Shown here in pieces: positions 9,846-20,436 of a stretch of DNA of 64,000 bases (position 1 is its first letter; the number at the start of each line of letters is the position of its first letter). The position numbers and the translations under genes were made by a program. The DNA is from Calonectria ilicicola (lineage: Eukaryota; Ascomycota; Sordariomycetes; Hypocreales; Nectriaceae): positions 5,704,001 through 5,768,000 of the forward strand of contig CP085830.1 of assembly GCA_020809705.1 (NCBI GenBank), given 5' to 3'. Below the pieces are notes generated by a model. The model saw nothing but the letters and a program-made list of their open reading frames with translations. It was not told the origin of the DNA and did no database searches.

Positions 9846-11799
9846 ATGACGATCCCGCAAGAGCTCACTATGCCGCAATGGGACCAATTGCCACGACTGA
9901 GCCTGTCCAAAGTAGCGGTATCTGAGTCCAGCGCAACTGTGGATAGAAAGAAAGAGTCGCTGGCTGTCAGTGATGAGTTTCAATTTCACGTTGCTGATCC
10001 CCTTTGCGCGCTTCCTGCTAATCAACCGACGCGGTATGATGCAGAAGTGGCCTCTTGCATTGTTCATGGAAAGATTCCGTCGACTATTGACGGGACCTTT
10101 TACCGCGTAATTTGCGATTACATTTTTACCAATCGCAACAAAAACGACGTTTGGATCAATGGAGATGGTGCCGTCAATGCATGGAGAATTTCCAACGGCG
10201 TGGTCGACTTTAAGCAGAAGTTTGTCCGAACACCGCGCTTCATCATGGAACGAGCCGCCCGCAAGCCCTTGATGGGTACGTATCGGAATCCTTATGCAGG
10301 GGACCCGCGAGCCTTTGATGAGATACAATCTACTGCAAATACTCATGTTCAATGGTGGCAAAAGAAGTTGCTCGTTCTGAAAGAAGACAGCCCGCCGTTT
10401 CTGATAGACCCGGACACACTCGACACTATCGGTGAGACAGCGTGTTTTTCGTGAAAGAGATGAAATGACTAAAGGATAACAGGCCCATACAATTTCGAAG
10501 GCCAAATGAAGTCCAAGACATTCTGTGCCCATCCAAAGACTGATGTTTCTACAGGCGAGCTACTCGGTTTCGGCATGGAAGCCTCTGGCCTGGGGTAAGT
10601 TCATTCACCTTGATTAGCGTTATTGTTGACATGTTCCGTAGATCAAATGACTTGGCATATTATCGTTTTGATAAAGAGGGAAAACTGCTTGACGAGTGTT
10701 GGATTAAGACCCCAGTCGTCACCTGGACCCACGACATGGCGGCGACTGACAAGTCTGTCTCTATTTTCCCGTGAAATCCATCGCATTCTATTAACACGAT
10801 ACGCAGCTACGTCATCTTTGGCATGACTCCACACGAGTTTGATCTAGAATATATGAAGAAGGAGAATGGGACTCACTTTCGACGAAATCCTCTTCTTGTA
10901 AGACGCAGGCTTTTGTAAGATGAATGTCAGACCAGAACTAATTTCAATGCTTAGCCCAACCATTTCGGTGTGCTCCCTCGTCGGAACCCAAAGCCCGAGG
11001 ACGCGACATGGTTCACATCTTTAAAGAACCACTACTGGGGCCACGTATGCAATCACTTCGAAGGCGAGGACGGTTGCATATACATTGATGCATTCCTCCA
11101 TGACATTGATGCTCTAGGGGCATTTACTAGCAAGCATCCGGAGCTCGAAAGTGCTGCCCCGAGATAACCGCCAGCGGGAAAGTTTGTGAGATTCAAGATC
11201 AACCCCAAAGCTGAGTCAACCGACATGGAGCTTCCAGCAATTATCAGCGATATTGCAGGTGAGATGGCCAGGTGCGATGATCGTTTCACTACAAAACCTT
11301 ATAACCACGCCTTTGGTGCCGGCGCTCCTGGGCCAAATGGATTTGGGGCTGTACTTCATATCGACATTGCCGCAGGGATCACTAAGATGTGGCATCCCGG
11401 CTCGCACATTACGGTTGGCGAACCGTGTTTTATTCCTCGTGTTCCGGATTCACCAGAGGGAGACGGATTTTTGGTCGTTTCGTGCCGAAATCATCAGACA
11501 GCGTTGGGCAGTCTTGTTATTTTGGACACTCAGGACATAACAGAGGGTCCTGTTAGCGTCATCGAGCTTCCTCTAAGGCTTCGGGAAGGTGTTCATGGCA
11601 ACTGGGTAAGTAGATGAGCGCGCTTTAGAAATGATAACTCATAGCTAATCACGGCTAGGTTCCTGCATCCGAATTTACTAGCAGGAAACCCTTGGTGGAA
11701 TATGCTGGAGTCACGCACGAGATAATGGAAAAGTTTGGAACAGGAGCCCCGAAGCCGTACGACGACCTTAATGCTCGTCCTGTAAAGATGCGGCCGTGA
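9846..11799 (+). pseudogene. Second carotenoid/stilbene oxygenase, interrupted by in-frame TAA
   Basis: This is a paralogue of the upstream oxygenase. Six exons join in phase: 9846-10431, 10483-10594, 10642-10752, 10807-10897, 10955-11605 and 11659-11799, equivalent to 563 codons. The iron ligands are conserved: His212 (CAHPKTD), His263 (WTHDMAATDN), His330 (WGHVCNHFEG) and His514 (GVHGNW). A TAA at 11165-11167 (codon 371) interrupts exon 5 between AAPR and PPAGKFVRF. The same frame continues coding on both sides, so this is a substitution rather than an indel, and no plausible short intron removes it. Truncation there would lose the fourth iron ligand and most of the last blades. At the position matched to Lys121 of the neighbour it has Glu (FDEIQSTANT), suggesting a different substrate before loss. 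The N-terminus is about 45 residues longer than in the neighbour. It could be functional if the TAA is a sequencing error. Confidence 0.85.
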
Positions 11800-12272
11800 A
11801 TGATTGGTCTGATACCTGTACTGGCACGTTAATTGGCCTTTTTTGTTGAATCAAGCTAGCTCAAGATATAAGGCGGGGTGCGACGGGTCAAATAGTTGAC
11901 TTGTCATCTTAACCCCTAATTCAATCGTTGCACTCCATGCATGCCTACCCTGATTTGATGACCTTGGACTATTTTGTCGTTACCTACACATACTAATGTT
12001 GTTGACACTTGATCTTCCCGTATCTTTCAGGAAAGACAAGTAAAAAGAGCTTTGGAATTCCGTACTACCTTGTGGTTCTAATTATTTCTTCAAGGAATAC
12101 TGACCCTGCTTGATATTTTCTTGGTTAAACTTGAATATTGATTATCAACTTTTGGGTAAAGGAATTTGTCAATGAAACGATGCACATGCTACTGAAAAGT
12201 GATTGTATTTAGATTCCAACCGATTATGAATGAGTGAATGGTAATGACGTATGTCATTTCGCACCCGACTGG
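11800..12272. other. Convergent 3' intergenic
   Basis: The second oxygenase and the alpha/beta hydrolase converge here. The 473 bp are of ordinary composition and I see no gene or repeat. Confidence 0.45.
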
Positions 12273-13394
12273 TTACACCGTTTTAATCAAATTCTCCAAA
12301 AAGTCAAACCCTTCTCGCTGCAGGCTCCATGTTTGAGATCCTACCCTCATTCGTGCAGCAAACAGATGATCTTCTCCAGGAATCACCTTTAGCTCGCACT
12401 TGATCCCCCTGTCACGCATCGCGAAGAATAAATCCTGGCTCAGCTCCAGCGGCACCATCTTGTCCTCAGCTCCATGTGCAATAAATGTGGGCGGGAAAGA
12501 GCTGCTGAGGTTTTCTATGGCATCAACCTTGTAAAACTCCCCCGATGGGAGAATGGCATCCATTACAGTTCCATTGGCAATCTGTACTTGAACGTAGGCT
12601 TGGCGCGGATCACTAAAATCTGGTCCTCCTCTTTGCTGACCTTCCAATGAAAATCCTCCTTCCGTCGGAATAGGATCTTTATAAAAGATCTGGTTTATAA
12701 AATCTGGAGAGACGTGTTTGGGTATAATATCAGCCAAGCCCTCTACCTTGTTGCGCACCAGAGGACTCGAAAAGTTGGCGGTTCCATACATGCTGTATAT
12801 ACCAGCTACTGGGCGCGAAACGTCGAAGCCCTGAAATGAATAGTCCAATTAGTAAGTTATTGCATATTGCCAATATTTTATGGTTCGCTCATCAGGCCAA
12901 AGCAACTCGTCTCACCAGTGTCTATCTATGTGACTTACCAAGCAGAGGGCTAGCGTGCCGCCCGACGATGTGCCAAAAGCAAATACATGGTCAGTGTCAA
13001 CAAAGTACTTGGTGCTTCGAAACGATATAGCAGTCTGGAGAGCTCCTTGGTAGACCCACGAAAGTAGATCTCGCGCATCTTGAACCGGACCTTCGAGAAG
13101 ATCAACCTGAGGGCATAAGCGATGGTTTGGGACAACGACAATCCAACCGCGATTCAAGCAGTCGCTGATCTGATCTTTGTTGACCATTTTCGAGGAGCCT
13201 AACATGAATGCGCCTCCATGAAAATCCAAAACTATCTCGGGTCAGTCATAGTCTCTGCTCGTTAGTGGATCTCACATACGAACTGGACACGGCCCATTAT
13301 CTTTAAAGCATGAATCGGGCAGGTATATGTCTGCATCAATCTCTTGTTCACCTATGACTTTGTAAACAACACGAAAGCTAGTCGGTGCCGCCAT
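12273..13394 (-). CDS. Alpha/beta hydrolase (HSL-like esterase/lipase family)
   Basis: This predicted cytosolic serine hydrolase acts on ester or similar bonds. Three exons, 13394-13280, 13231-12939 and 12830-12273, give 321 residues. The introns are GT-AG; the second ends TTTCAG just before GFDVSRPVAG. The oxyanion-hole motif HGG is at residues 43-45 (LDFHGGAF). The nucleophile is Ser127 in GTSSGG, the acid Asp259 in GAEDKMVP, and the base His291 in GEDHLFA, the complete triad of the alpha/beta hydrolase-3 group. The cap region around 150-210 is variable. There is no signal peptide. It is divergent from a drug-type MFS carrier across a 464-bp promoter containing two Zn2Cys6-like palindromes, so the two are likely co-regulated. 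Substrate unknown; esters or lactones from the neighbouring pathway are possible. Confidence 0.9.
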
Positions 13395-13858
13395 GGTTAG
13401 TCTGTGAGAGATTTGGCGTAGAGATTAATGCTTGATTATTTGCAAAACTTGTTTGAGACGTGACATCCAGTATTTGATCAATAATCCGAAGCCATAAACA
13501 CGACTAGATGTTCCTTGTGGATATGATTTACCCGCCCTACCCCCGGCTATGGCCTCGGAGTTAAGTGACTCCGCTGTCTCCGAAGTTCCGGAGTGCTAAT
13601 TTCACTTGTAATTTAGCAAACAGTCCATTCACTCATACCATGTACCGATAAACTCTGAAAAAACAACGCCTTGCGCTAATAATCTTGTCAAATGAGGCAG
13701 GATGAAAGCATTCTCATGCTTGCTTTGTCAGCGGACACATTATACCCCCGCCACGCGTCATCACCAGGGGTTCAGGGCTAACGTAGGAAGATACCGCTTG
13801 TAACCAAGATTCGAAAGTAAACGAAACAACTGGCTTCGATTCTTCATTCCTATTCACG
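13395..13858. promoter_or_regulatory. Divergent promoter, alpha/beta hydrolase / MFS carrier
   Basis: This 464-bp interval lies between divergent start codons and contains two adjacent CGG/CCG palindromes, listed separately. They make a co-regulated pair likely. Confidence 0.6.
13556..13593. promoter_or_regulatory. Double CGG/CCG palindrome, Zn2Cys6-type sites
   Basis: CGGAGT-N6-ACTCCG (13556-13573) is followed after four bases by CTCCG-N6-CGGAG (13578-13593). Both are perfect inverted repeats built from CGG/CCG half-sites, the known recognition style of fungal binuclear zinc cluster regulators. They sit about midway between the two divergent genes. No such regulator gene is seen in the window. 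Confidence 0.6.
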
Positions 13859-15720
13859 ATGAGTTGGAGAAGCAGCCGAGAAGACCATATCTCCTCTGAG
13901 CAAACCTGCTCTATCGCAGCGTCCTCGACACTTTCCAGTGAAACCAACGCCGTGGTTCAACATGAGAAACAAAGGCTTTCGAATTCTTCTCCGGTACACC
14001 CAGAGCTCAGCAAGGCACTGGCTGACGTTGAGCTACGACTTGAGACTCAAGAGGCTTGTATTGTCCCAAACAACCGGAACGGTGAGTGGCTGACACATTC
14101 GCAAATGCAATCGGATGATAGTCTTGGCCAAGCCATTGCTGCACACGTCGCCAGAGTTTCTTCGCCCAAAGCTACCCAAGTGCCGAACAACATAATAGCT
14201 GGGTTCAGTTTTCCCATGATGGACATGACTGCCGGGATCGTGGGGTGGGAAGCCCGAGATGATCCAGAAATGCCTCTAAACTTTCCAACGACCAGAAAAT
14301 GGGGTCTAGTCGTCTTGGTCGCTTCAATGACGCTGCTCAGCCCTTTTGCATCTTCCATACTATCACCAGGCATTGGAAGTCTCAATAAGGATTTCGAAAA
14401 TACTAGTGATATCATTGGGGATATGACTGTCAGCATATACCTTCTTGGCTATGTGGTTGGGCCTCTGTTCTTGGCCCCGCTCGCTGAGATGCTTGGGAAA
14501 AAGCGGGTGCTGGATTTAGCTAACGCATTCTTTTGCGTGTGGCAGATTGGATGTGCTCTCGCACCAGACATTCAAACATTAATAGTCTTTCGATTCTTTT
14601 GTGGTATTGGAGGCGCTGGCTGCCTGGTAAGCCTATCAACTTTGAGGCCTTAGTGCCCAAATTAATTTGGAATATAGACACTTGGAGGAGGAATTATTAG
14701 TGACATGTTTGACACCAACGAGCGTGGCCTTGCTATGGGAATTTGGGCACTTGGGCCCATATTCGGTCCGTGTACATGTCCCTCTCAAAGAGTCACCCAC
14801 TGATACCTTATCCCACAGGACCTACATTCGGCCCTGTCGCCGGAGGCTTTATTGCGGAAAATATTGGCTGGAGGTGGGACTTTTGGATTGTCCTCATCCT
14901 GGGCACCTTCATTTCAGCCCTGCTGTTCATATTCAACACTGAAACCACCCACAAAGTTCTAATTCAGCGCAAACTTATTCATCTGAAACAGGCCACGGGT
15001 CGTGATGATCTGAGGAACTGTTATGAAGGAAAAGGAACCCCGTCGAAGCTCCAGCTCTTGACTCGTGGCCTTTTGTCACCAATAAAGATGCTCTTTTGTT
15101 CGCCGATGGTCTTTTTTCTTTCACTATACATTTCATTCGTCTACGGAGTCATGTATCTTCTCTTCACGACGATTCCAGGAGTTTTTCGTGACACGTACGG
15201 ATTTTCTGTCGGCACCTCTGGGCTTGTTTACATTTCCCTTGGGTTGGGAAATTTTTTGGGTTGGGTCGGTGTCGTCAGACTTTCTGACAAAACCGTTATC
15301 CGTCTAACCATGGCAAATAACGGACAGTTTCAGCCCGAGATGCGTTTGTACACCGCCATATTCTATGGGAGCCTTTTGCCTGTGACCTTTTTCTGGTATG
15401 GATGGTGCACCAAGTACCAAACTCATTGGATTTCTCCGGTCTTATCTTTGATTCCTTTTGGTTCTGGTACAATCGGGCTCTTCCTCCCCATCACCACGTA
15501 TCTGGTGGACTGTTATCCTCATGATGCGGCATCGGCAATTGCCGCTAGCACAGTTTTTAGAAGCCTTGCTGGTGCTTTTTTGCCGCTCGCTGGTCAACCC
15601 ATGTATGATTTATTGGGACTCGGATGGGGAAATTCGTTGCTGGGATTTATCTGTATTGGAATGGTTCCCCTTCCATTGGTATTCTACAAATATGGGAATC
15701 GTATCAGGGGTGAGAAATAG
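13859..15720 (+). CDS. MFS transporter, DHA1 multidrug type (12 TM)
   Basis: This predicted plasma-membrane proton antiporter is of the drug:H+ antiporter-1 family. Three exons, 13859-14626, 14678-14765 and 14819-15720, give 585 residues. The first intron follows GGAGCL and the second splits GPIFG/PTFGPVAGG. A hydrophilic N-tail of about 130 residues precedes the first helix (WGLVVLVASMTLLSPFAS). Motif A is visible as APLAEMLGKKRV between helices 2 and 3. The antiporter-type motif C region GPTFGPVAGGFI lies in helix 5, followed by WRWDFWI. A central loop and six further helices follow, ending with VFYKYGNRIRG. It is divergent from the alpha/beta hydrolase and next to the oxygenases, which fits efflux of a pathway product or of a toxic plant phenolic. 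The frame is intact. Confidence 0.93.
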
Positions 15721-16001
15721 TTAAGAAGGTTTAAAAATGACTTAGGTGTGCCGTTGCAATGTGATTTGTCTTTGAAGCAATGTATATTAGTAACCACCAT
15801 ACTTAATGCAACAGAATTGTCAGGCGTGAAATTTTGATGATCCCTAGCAAGCGTTGCGAAGCATATTGAAGCTGGTTACCTCGTTTGTTACGATACAAAA
15901 CTTCACTTTCACAATATATTGCCTAAGACCTTGGCCCCATCCCGATACGGTCTCCCAACCTCGTCAAATCTTTCCGCTAACCAAGGCCTCTAAAGTGCAT
16001 T

Positions 16002-16941
16002 TTAAACCGGAAGCTGCCGCCGGCTGGCTCCATCTTGACAACTGAGACCTATTGAACTCGAATCCTGCTCGACGAGACCAGAATTGCTGTACAACTGGAG
16101 GGCTGCGAACCGAATCGTTGCAGCATCTCTGCTGAACCAACCTGCGGTCAAAGCCATTGTGGCTATAGCTAGCTGGAGAGAGAAAGTGATGAATCTCATC
16201 GCAAAGCTTCCTGTAGTAGGACTCAGACTGTCAATACGTGAAAAGGCATAGATCAGGTCATAGTTGAGCCGAATAGACTGCAATACCGCGCCGGGGGCGG
16301 CGGCCATCATCAATGCTCTAGCAGCCTCATAGTTCACATCTTCTCGAGCATAAAATGTGTGTTGCGCGGCAGGCCATAGCCAAAAAACAGTGCTGAGTAT
16401 AACCAAGAACATCAAGACGTTGCCAATTTTATTGAGAACATCATTCTTCACTCCCTCGGGCGTTGTCGTGTCGCGAGTCCCACCGTATGCCGACATAAAT
16501 GTGCCAACAGTGTAGACAATGTGCATCGCGAAGAGGGGCACCCTGTTGCTCCAACGCCTCGACACATATACGGGGAGATTTAACCTGTAGAGGTGGGTTT
16601 AGACTCTAATTCTAGGCCAATACTGCGGTGTAGACTTACGCTTCGTAAATTAAGCCAATTATCGTCAACGAAAGGGTAGCAGTAGATGCTGAAGATGTCA
16701 CCATACCAAGCGTTGTTGGAATGTCGGGCTCGTTGCGGCGAGATAGGTAATAAGCATCGGAAACAATCCGAAAGATGAGAAAGGTCACAAGAATCGGCCA
16801 GCACATCTTGCCACTTTTTCCATGTTTGTAGGCAATGAATATGGCAGGAAACAACAATATGCCGAAAATAACAAGTGCAGCCCAAGAGAGACCGATGCAA
16901 TCTCCAGATGGAGGGTTTGGAAGGTCTGATTTTGTAGACAT
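16002..16941 (-). CDS. Fungal multi-pass membrane protein, unknown function
   Basis: Two exons, 16941-16640 and 16584-16002, give 294 residues with one GT-AG intron (GTAAGT donor). About seven hydrophobic segments are visible, including LSWAALVIFGILLFPAIFIA, WPILVTFLIFRIV, TATLSLTIIGLIYEA, LFAMHIVYTVGTFMSAYGG, VLMFLVILSTVFWLW and LQLAIATMALTAGWF. The motif RIVSDAYYLSRR after helix 2 and IYEALNLPVYVSRRW at the splice junction look like a conserved fungal DUF (DUF7702-like, from memory and uncertain). The start at 16941 is the first ATG before helix 1. It converges with the DHA1 carrier across 281 bp. Function unknown; a receptor-like or sensor role is possible but not shown. Confidence 0.8.
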
Positions 16942-17629
16942 GGCAGACGGAGAACTTGTCTTCTTTTTTGTCTGTTGCAAATGGTTTCTTGGGGAAGTGG
17001 TTTAAGGTGTATCTAGCTGATAGCCCCTCATCTTGTACTCTGGGAATAGATGATCTATTATACCCCGATGCGCAGCATGTTTGTTTTGATACGGCGGCTC
17101 GTTGCTCCTACACGGCAGAAGCTCTAGCCCCTGCCAAGTTTGAGACAGATTAGGTTGGTTTCTGGATCAACAATGCAACCTATCCTGCTCGATTCTTTTT
17201 TTAAGCCCTTCAGTGTGGGGTGGATAACTGTGTCCAGCCACCAATTCTTTACACTTTCCGGGGTCTATGCTTATCGACTACGCAAGTGCGGCGGGCTTAG
17301 ACGCTCGGTTCCATTTTGTTTGATGACGAAAAACTGGAGATATTCGTATAGTTAAACCATGTTTGGAACATGTCCGATGACTAAGCGGCACGGCATAGCA
17401 CGCCGCTCACAAATACACCGAAACAAGGTCGAATTTCACTTTCCTTCCACAGCCAGCTTACGAAGCGGGGGATATTGAATATAAGAGTTGGCCGCGGACA
17501 CTTTGGCCGCTGATAGATGACAATTTCCCAATAAAACTGGTGTTGATATATTCGGACCGTGCTGATCACAATTTTGAGCTTCGTGGTCAAGAACCCTTCT
17601 CTCGTTTTATGAGGTTTAGGGAAGCCAAA
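16942..17629. other. Intergenic / divergent upstream region
   Basis: This interval of about 690 bp separates the membrane-protein gene from the secreted Cys-rich reading frame. No gene or clear regulatory palindrome is seen. Confidence 0.4.
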
Positions 17630-17979
17630 ATGGTGCTTCCGTTCCTCCCAACTCTAATTTTTATCGGTCTTGCGGAATCTCACCAAACGGTCCTGGCCAA
17701 ATGTAATAACATCCTTGAGTCAGTTGACTGTGGTCGACCAGACGACTTGATAAACTGCTTGGCTTCCCAAGAGCATGTTCAACTGGGCAACATTGCAATT
17801 TGTCTCGCAGATACGCACTGCATCCTGAAGGAAGACCTTTCAGTGGCGCAGTTTGCAATGGCTTGGCGGAAGAGCTGTGAAAAGGGAGCGATGACACGTT
17901 CCAGCGTGCAGCCACATCAGTTGAAGTATTCACCCCGCCAGAACCGTTACCGTCGACCCTCACGGCGTCAGGGGTATAG
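17630..17979 (+). pseudogene. Small secreted Cys-rich protein with a 1-nt frameshift
   Basis: The reading frame opens with a hydrophobic signal peptide (MVLPFLPTLIFIGLAESHQ), then a domain with cysteines in CNNILESVDC, LINCLAS, IAICLADTHC and WRKSC. The pattern does not fit CFEM. After CEKG the frame becomes Arg-rich and unlike a protein, while the next frame reads DDTFQRAATSVEVFTPPE and ends at a TAG at 17977. A single missing base in the A4 run at 17880-17883 would join the two. The result would be an effector-like small secreted protein of about 117 residues, or the secreted ectodomain exon of a longer receptor, since GTATAG at the end could also serve as a weak donor. Family not recognised. 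The nearby P450 and 2EXR relics suggest local decay; a homopolymer read error is the alternative. Confidence 0.5.
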
Positions 17980-18227
17980 GTCTACTCCGCCTCGCCATGC
18001 GATTTGACTTTCAATTTGGGGCCCTCTCCTTTGTCGCCGGCATTATGTCGACGATTGCTGTTGTGCACGATGGCTGGAAATATTTTAGAATACCATGGAC
18101 GCTCTGAGCTGCATCGGTTTTTGTGAAGGCCACCAAACTAGATAATGGTTGGTTTTCTCGGATGGAACAGAATGTTCAACTCCCTGAGACTTGGTTTTAG
18201 ATGATGTTGCCGGAATGATGGCTTTTA

Positions 18228-18771
18228 AATGTCACCACTGGCCGATCCATTTACTGGGCAGTTTTTATGGGTGCTCCCTCTCCATTACTTTTAAGCCGAG
18301 CCGAATTGCCTTACCTTCAAGCTGTAATAAAAGAGGGTCTCCGAGTGCACTCTTCAACTGGTCTCCCAATGTGTCAAGTTGTTCCACTCGGTGGTACAGC
18401 AATAACAGGCCACCAACCTCCCTGAGGGGCTGTAATAGAGGTCAACTCTTGGGTCGTACATCTGAACATGACAATATGTGGGCCCGACTCAAAAACATTC
18501 AGATTGGATCGTTGGCTTGACAGCCCGAAAAGAAAATCTATCTCGGATGGACCCATGTTTCCCGTCATTCTGCTGTGGCTCTCGCACTTGCACTGACAGA
18601 AATATTAGCTTGCTGGAAATGATCAAACAAGTGCCAACTTTGGTTCGAAAATATGCTATGAAGCTCGTTGACTACGATGGAGATGGAACTATGGCCTTGG
18701 TCAACCGTGGTTTACTAAGCCCATTGGATTTAGCGTGCGGACAAAAATACGAAGCGAAATTGTCTGAGTGA
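18228..18771 (+). pseudogene. Cytochrome P450 3'-end relic
   Basis: Two frames together carry the C-terminal half of a fungal P450. The frame from about 18228 reads RSIYWAVFMGAP (end of the I-helix region), then LPYLQAVIKEGLRVH with the K-helix ExxR (EGLR), then an in-frame TGA at 18423-18425, then WVVHLN and FRLDRWL (the PERF region). Around 18520-18535 the frame shifts and FPSFCCGSRTCTDRNISLLEM follows, a haem loop that keeps the cysteine ligand but has Cys and Asp where glycines are expected. About 30 codons normally lying between the I and K helices are missing. No N-terminal half is seen upstream. The style recalls pisatin-demethylase-like/benzoate-hydroxylase-like CYPs (from memory). 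It cannot encode an active enzyme. Confidence 0.85.
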
Positions 18772-20436
18772 ATCGCCTACAAAGGAAATCTTCTCGAGTA
18801 CTGTTGCATAATAGGTTAGATGACGACATTGACATGATTAATCGATGTTATGGGCATAAGAAATGACATCCAACGCATAACATTGCAGCCAAGGAGGCAT
18901 ATTGAATGATTGACCCTTGCGACAGAAAAAATCAATTTTCTGATAGAACAAATTAATGCAACGGTTCACGTTGGCCTTATATGAGACCATAAATGATAGA
19001 TTTGCAACAATCCGTCTCTCGGTAGCATGCTCCTTTGGATGTCCACGATTACATGTGAAATTCATTTGCGAATAGACTTACGACAAGGGTAGCAGAACGA
19101 TTATGGAGCCTAGGCTTGCTAATACCTAATGATTAACCTTTATTTGGGATTAGCGGCACACCTCGAAATCTAAGGTTGATCAGAATAAAGGCTGAAAGGT
19201 CCCACTGATTCCCGCGACCCATCAGATTGCAAATTCAGTCATGGCGCAAGTGGCAGGAGTAGCGGCAACTATAATGCAGCACGGCCCACTTAGTAGGTTT
19301 GTTACCGGCTCACGACGGGGCAAGGTCGGGGGTATTTCCGAACTAGACTTGCCTGACGTCCTACGGTTTTAAACCTTTCCTCTTGGGCATTGCTCTGTGT
19401 CTCAACAAGTTTCCGAAGCCAACGTTAGACGAGATCAATAATAGTCTTCGCTCCAGTGTTGCATCTTATAGACTGGATGGTTCTAGTCGGAGTGGCTATT
19501 TAAAATATTAGTCCCATTATTCATAACGATGATCTGGGGTTCAAGTAAATGGCAATTGAGATGTCAAAAAGAAGGTTGCGCTTTCGTGTTGGAAGAAATT
19601 GTTATATCGGCGTAATTTATCACATATGGGCTGTAACAGGCGATCCGAAAACGCTATTTTATACGAATTACGTCGCTTGATGATTTCGATTTTCCAGGAG
19701 CTGTTCTTGAACATCGTACTTGGAAAGCAAAGCTCTTTGGTAACTGTTTTTGGCAACGGTTTGATTTTCGAGTCTACCTACCCGAGACTCGAAATCCTTA
19801 TGCTTTTGCTTTTTCTTTTATAAAGTTGTGCAAAAATGTTGATGGCTGGTGGCTTTGACGCTTGTCTTTGAATGGTATGGATCTTCTGGCTGAGGCTGAA
19901 CAGATCTGACTCGCGACACTGCCAATACAAATACTACATACCGCCGTTCACATTGCATCCGAAATACACCGCAAAGACATATTTTCTTTAAAAGTAATAA
20001 AAATCCGGCCAGCCTAGAAAAGATAATGTTCAAGTTATCTCCCAACTATAGTAGCTGTCTGAGATACGAATGGCGTTGGAATGATAGTTTTGGAATGTAG
20101 CGCCGAAGATGATGCGTTACTTTGGGGGCGTACGCCATTTTTATTTCGGTTATTTCACTGGTCATTGCTTTTTCCAAGAACAGTCTAGACTTGTGTCATG
20201 TTTTTTCCAAAATAAGAGACTTGCATGCGCTCAGATGAAAAAAAAAAGAAAAGAAATAAGCGAAGAGCACTATGCTCCCCCTTTTGCAGATATATTTGGT
20301 AAATCTGGGTTTCTTCCCCACTTCCCATTGAACCAGAATTAGCAGCTTCATGTTTGAGCGCTGTCTACCAGAACCAAGCCATTCGTCTGTTTGAACACCG
20401 CGGGTCCTGTTCTTGCCAAGACATCGACTATTGACC
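18772..20436. other. Gene-poor interval, about 1.7 kb
   Basis: Nothing here supports a gene. A hairpin with 12-13 bp arms (19763-19775 and 19785-19796) is the only clear structure. Composition is moderately AT-rich, and short open frames on both strands lack domains. Confidence 0.4.
19763..19796. repeat. Inverted repeat / hairpin
   Basis: GATTTTCGAGTCT pairs with AGACTCGAAATC across a 9-nt loop, with one base bulged. It lies in the gene-free interval. Role unknown. Confidence 0.55.

Noticed and set aside
9801..10532. 243-codon minus-strand open frame opposite the second oxygenase
   Set aside because: It lies antisense to exons with clear family motifs and has no domain of its own.
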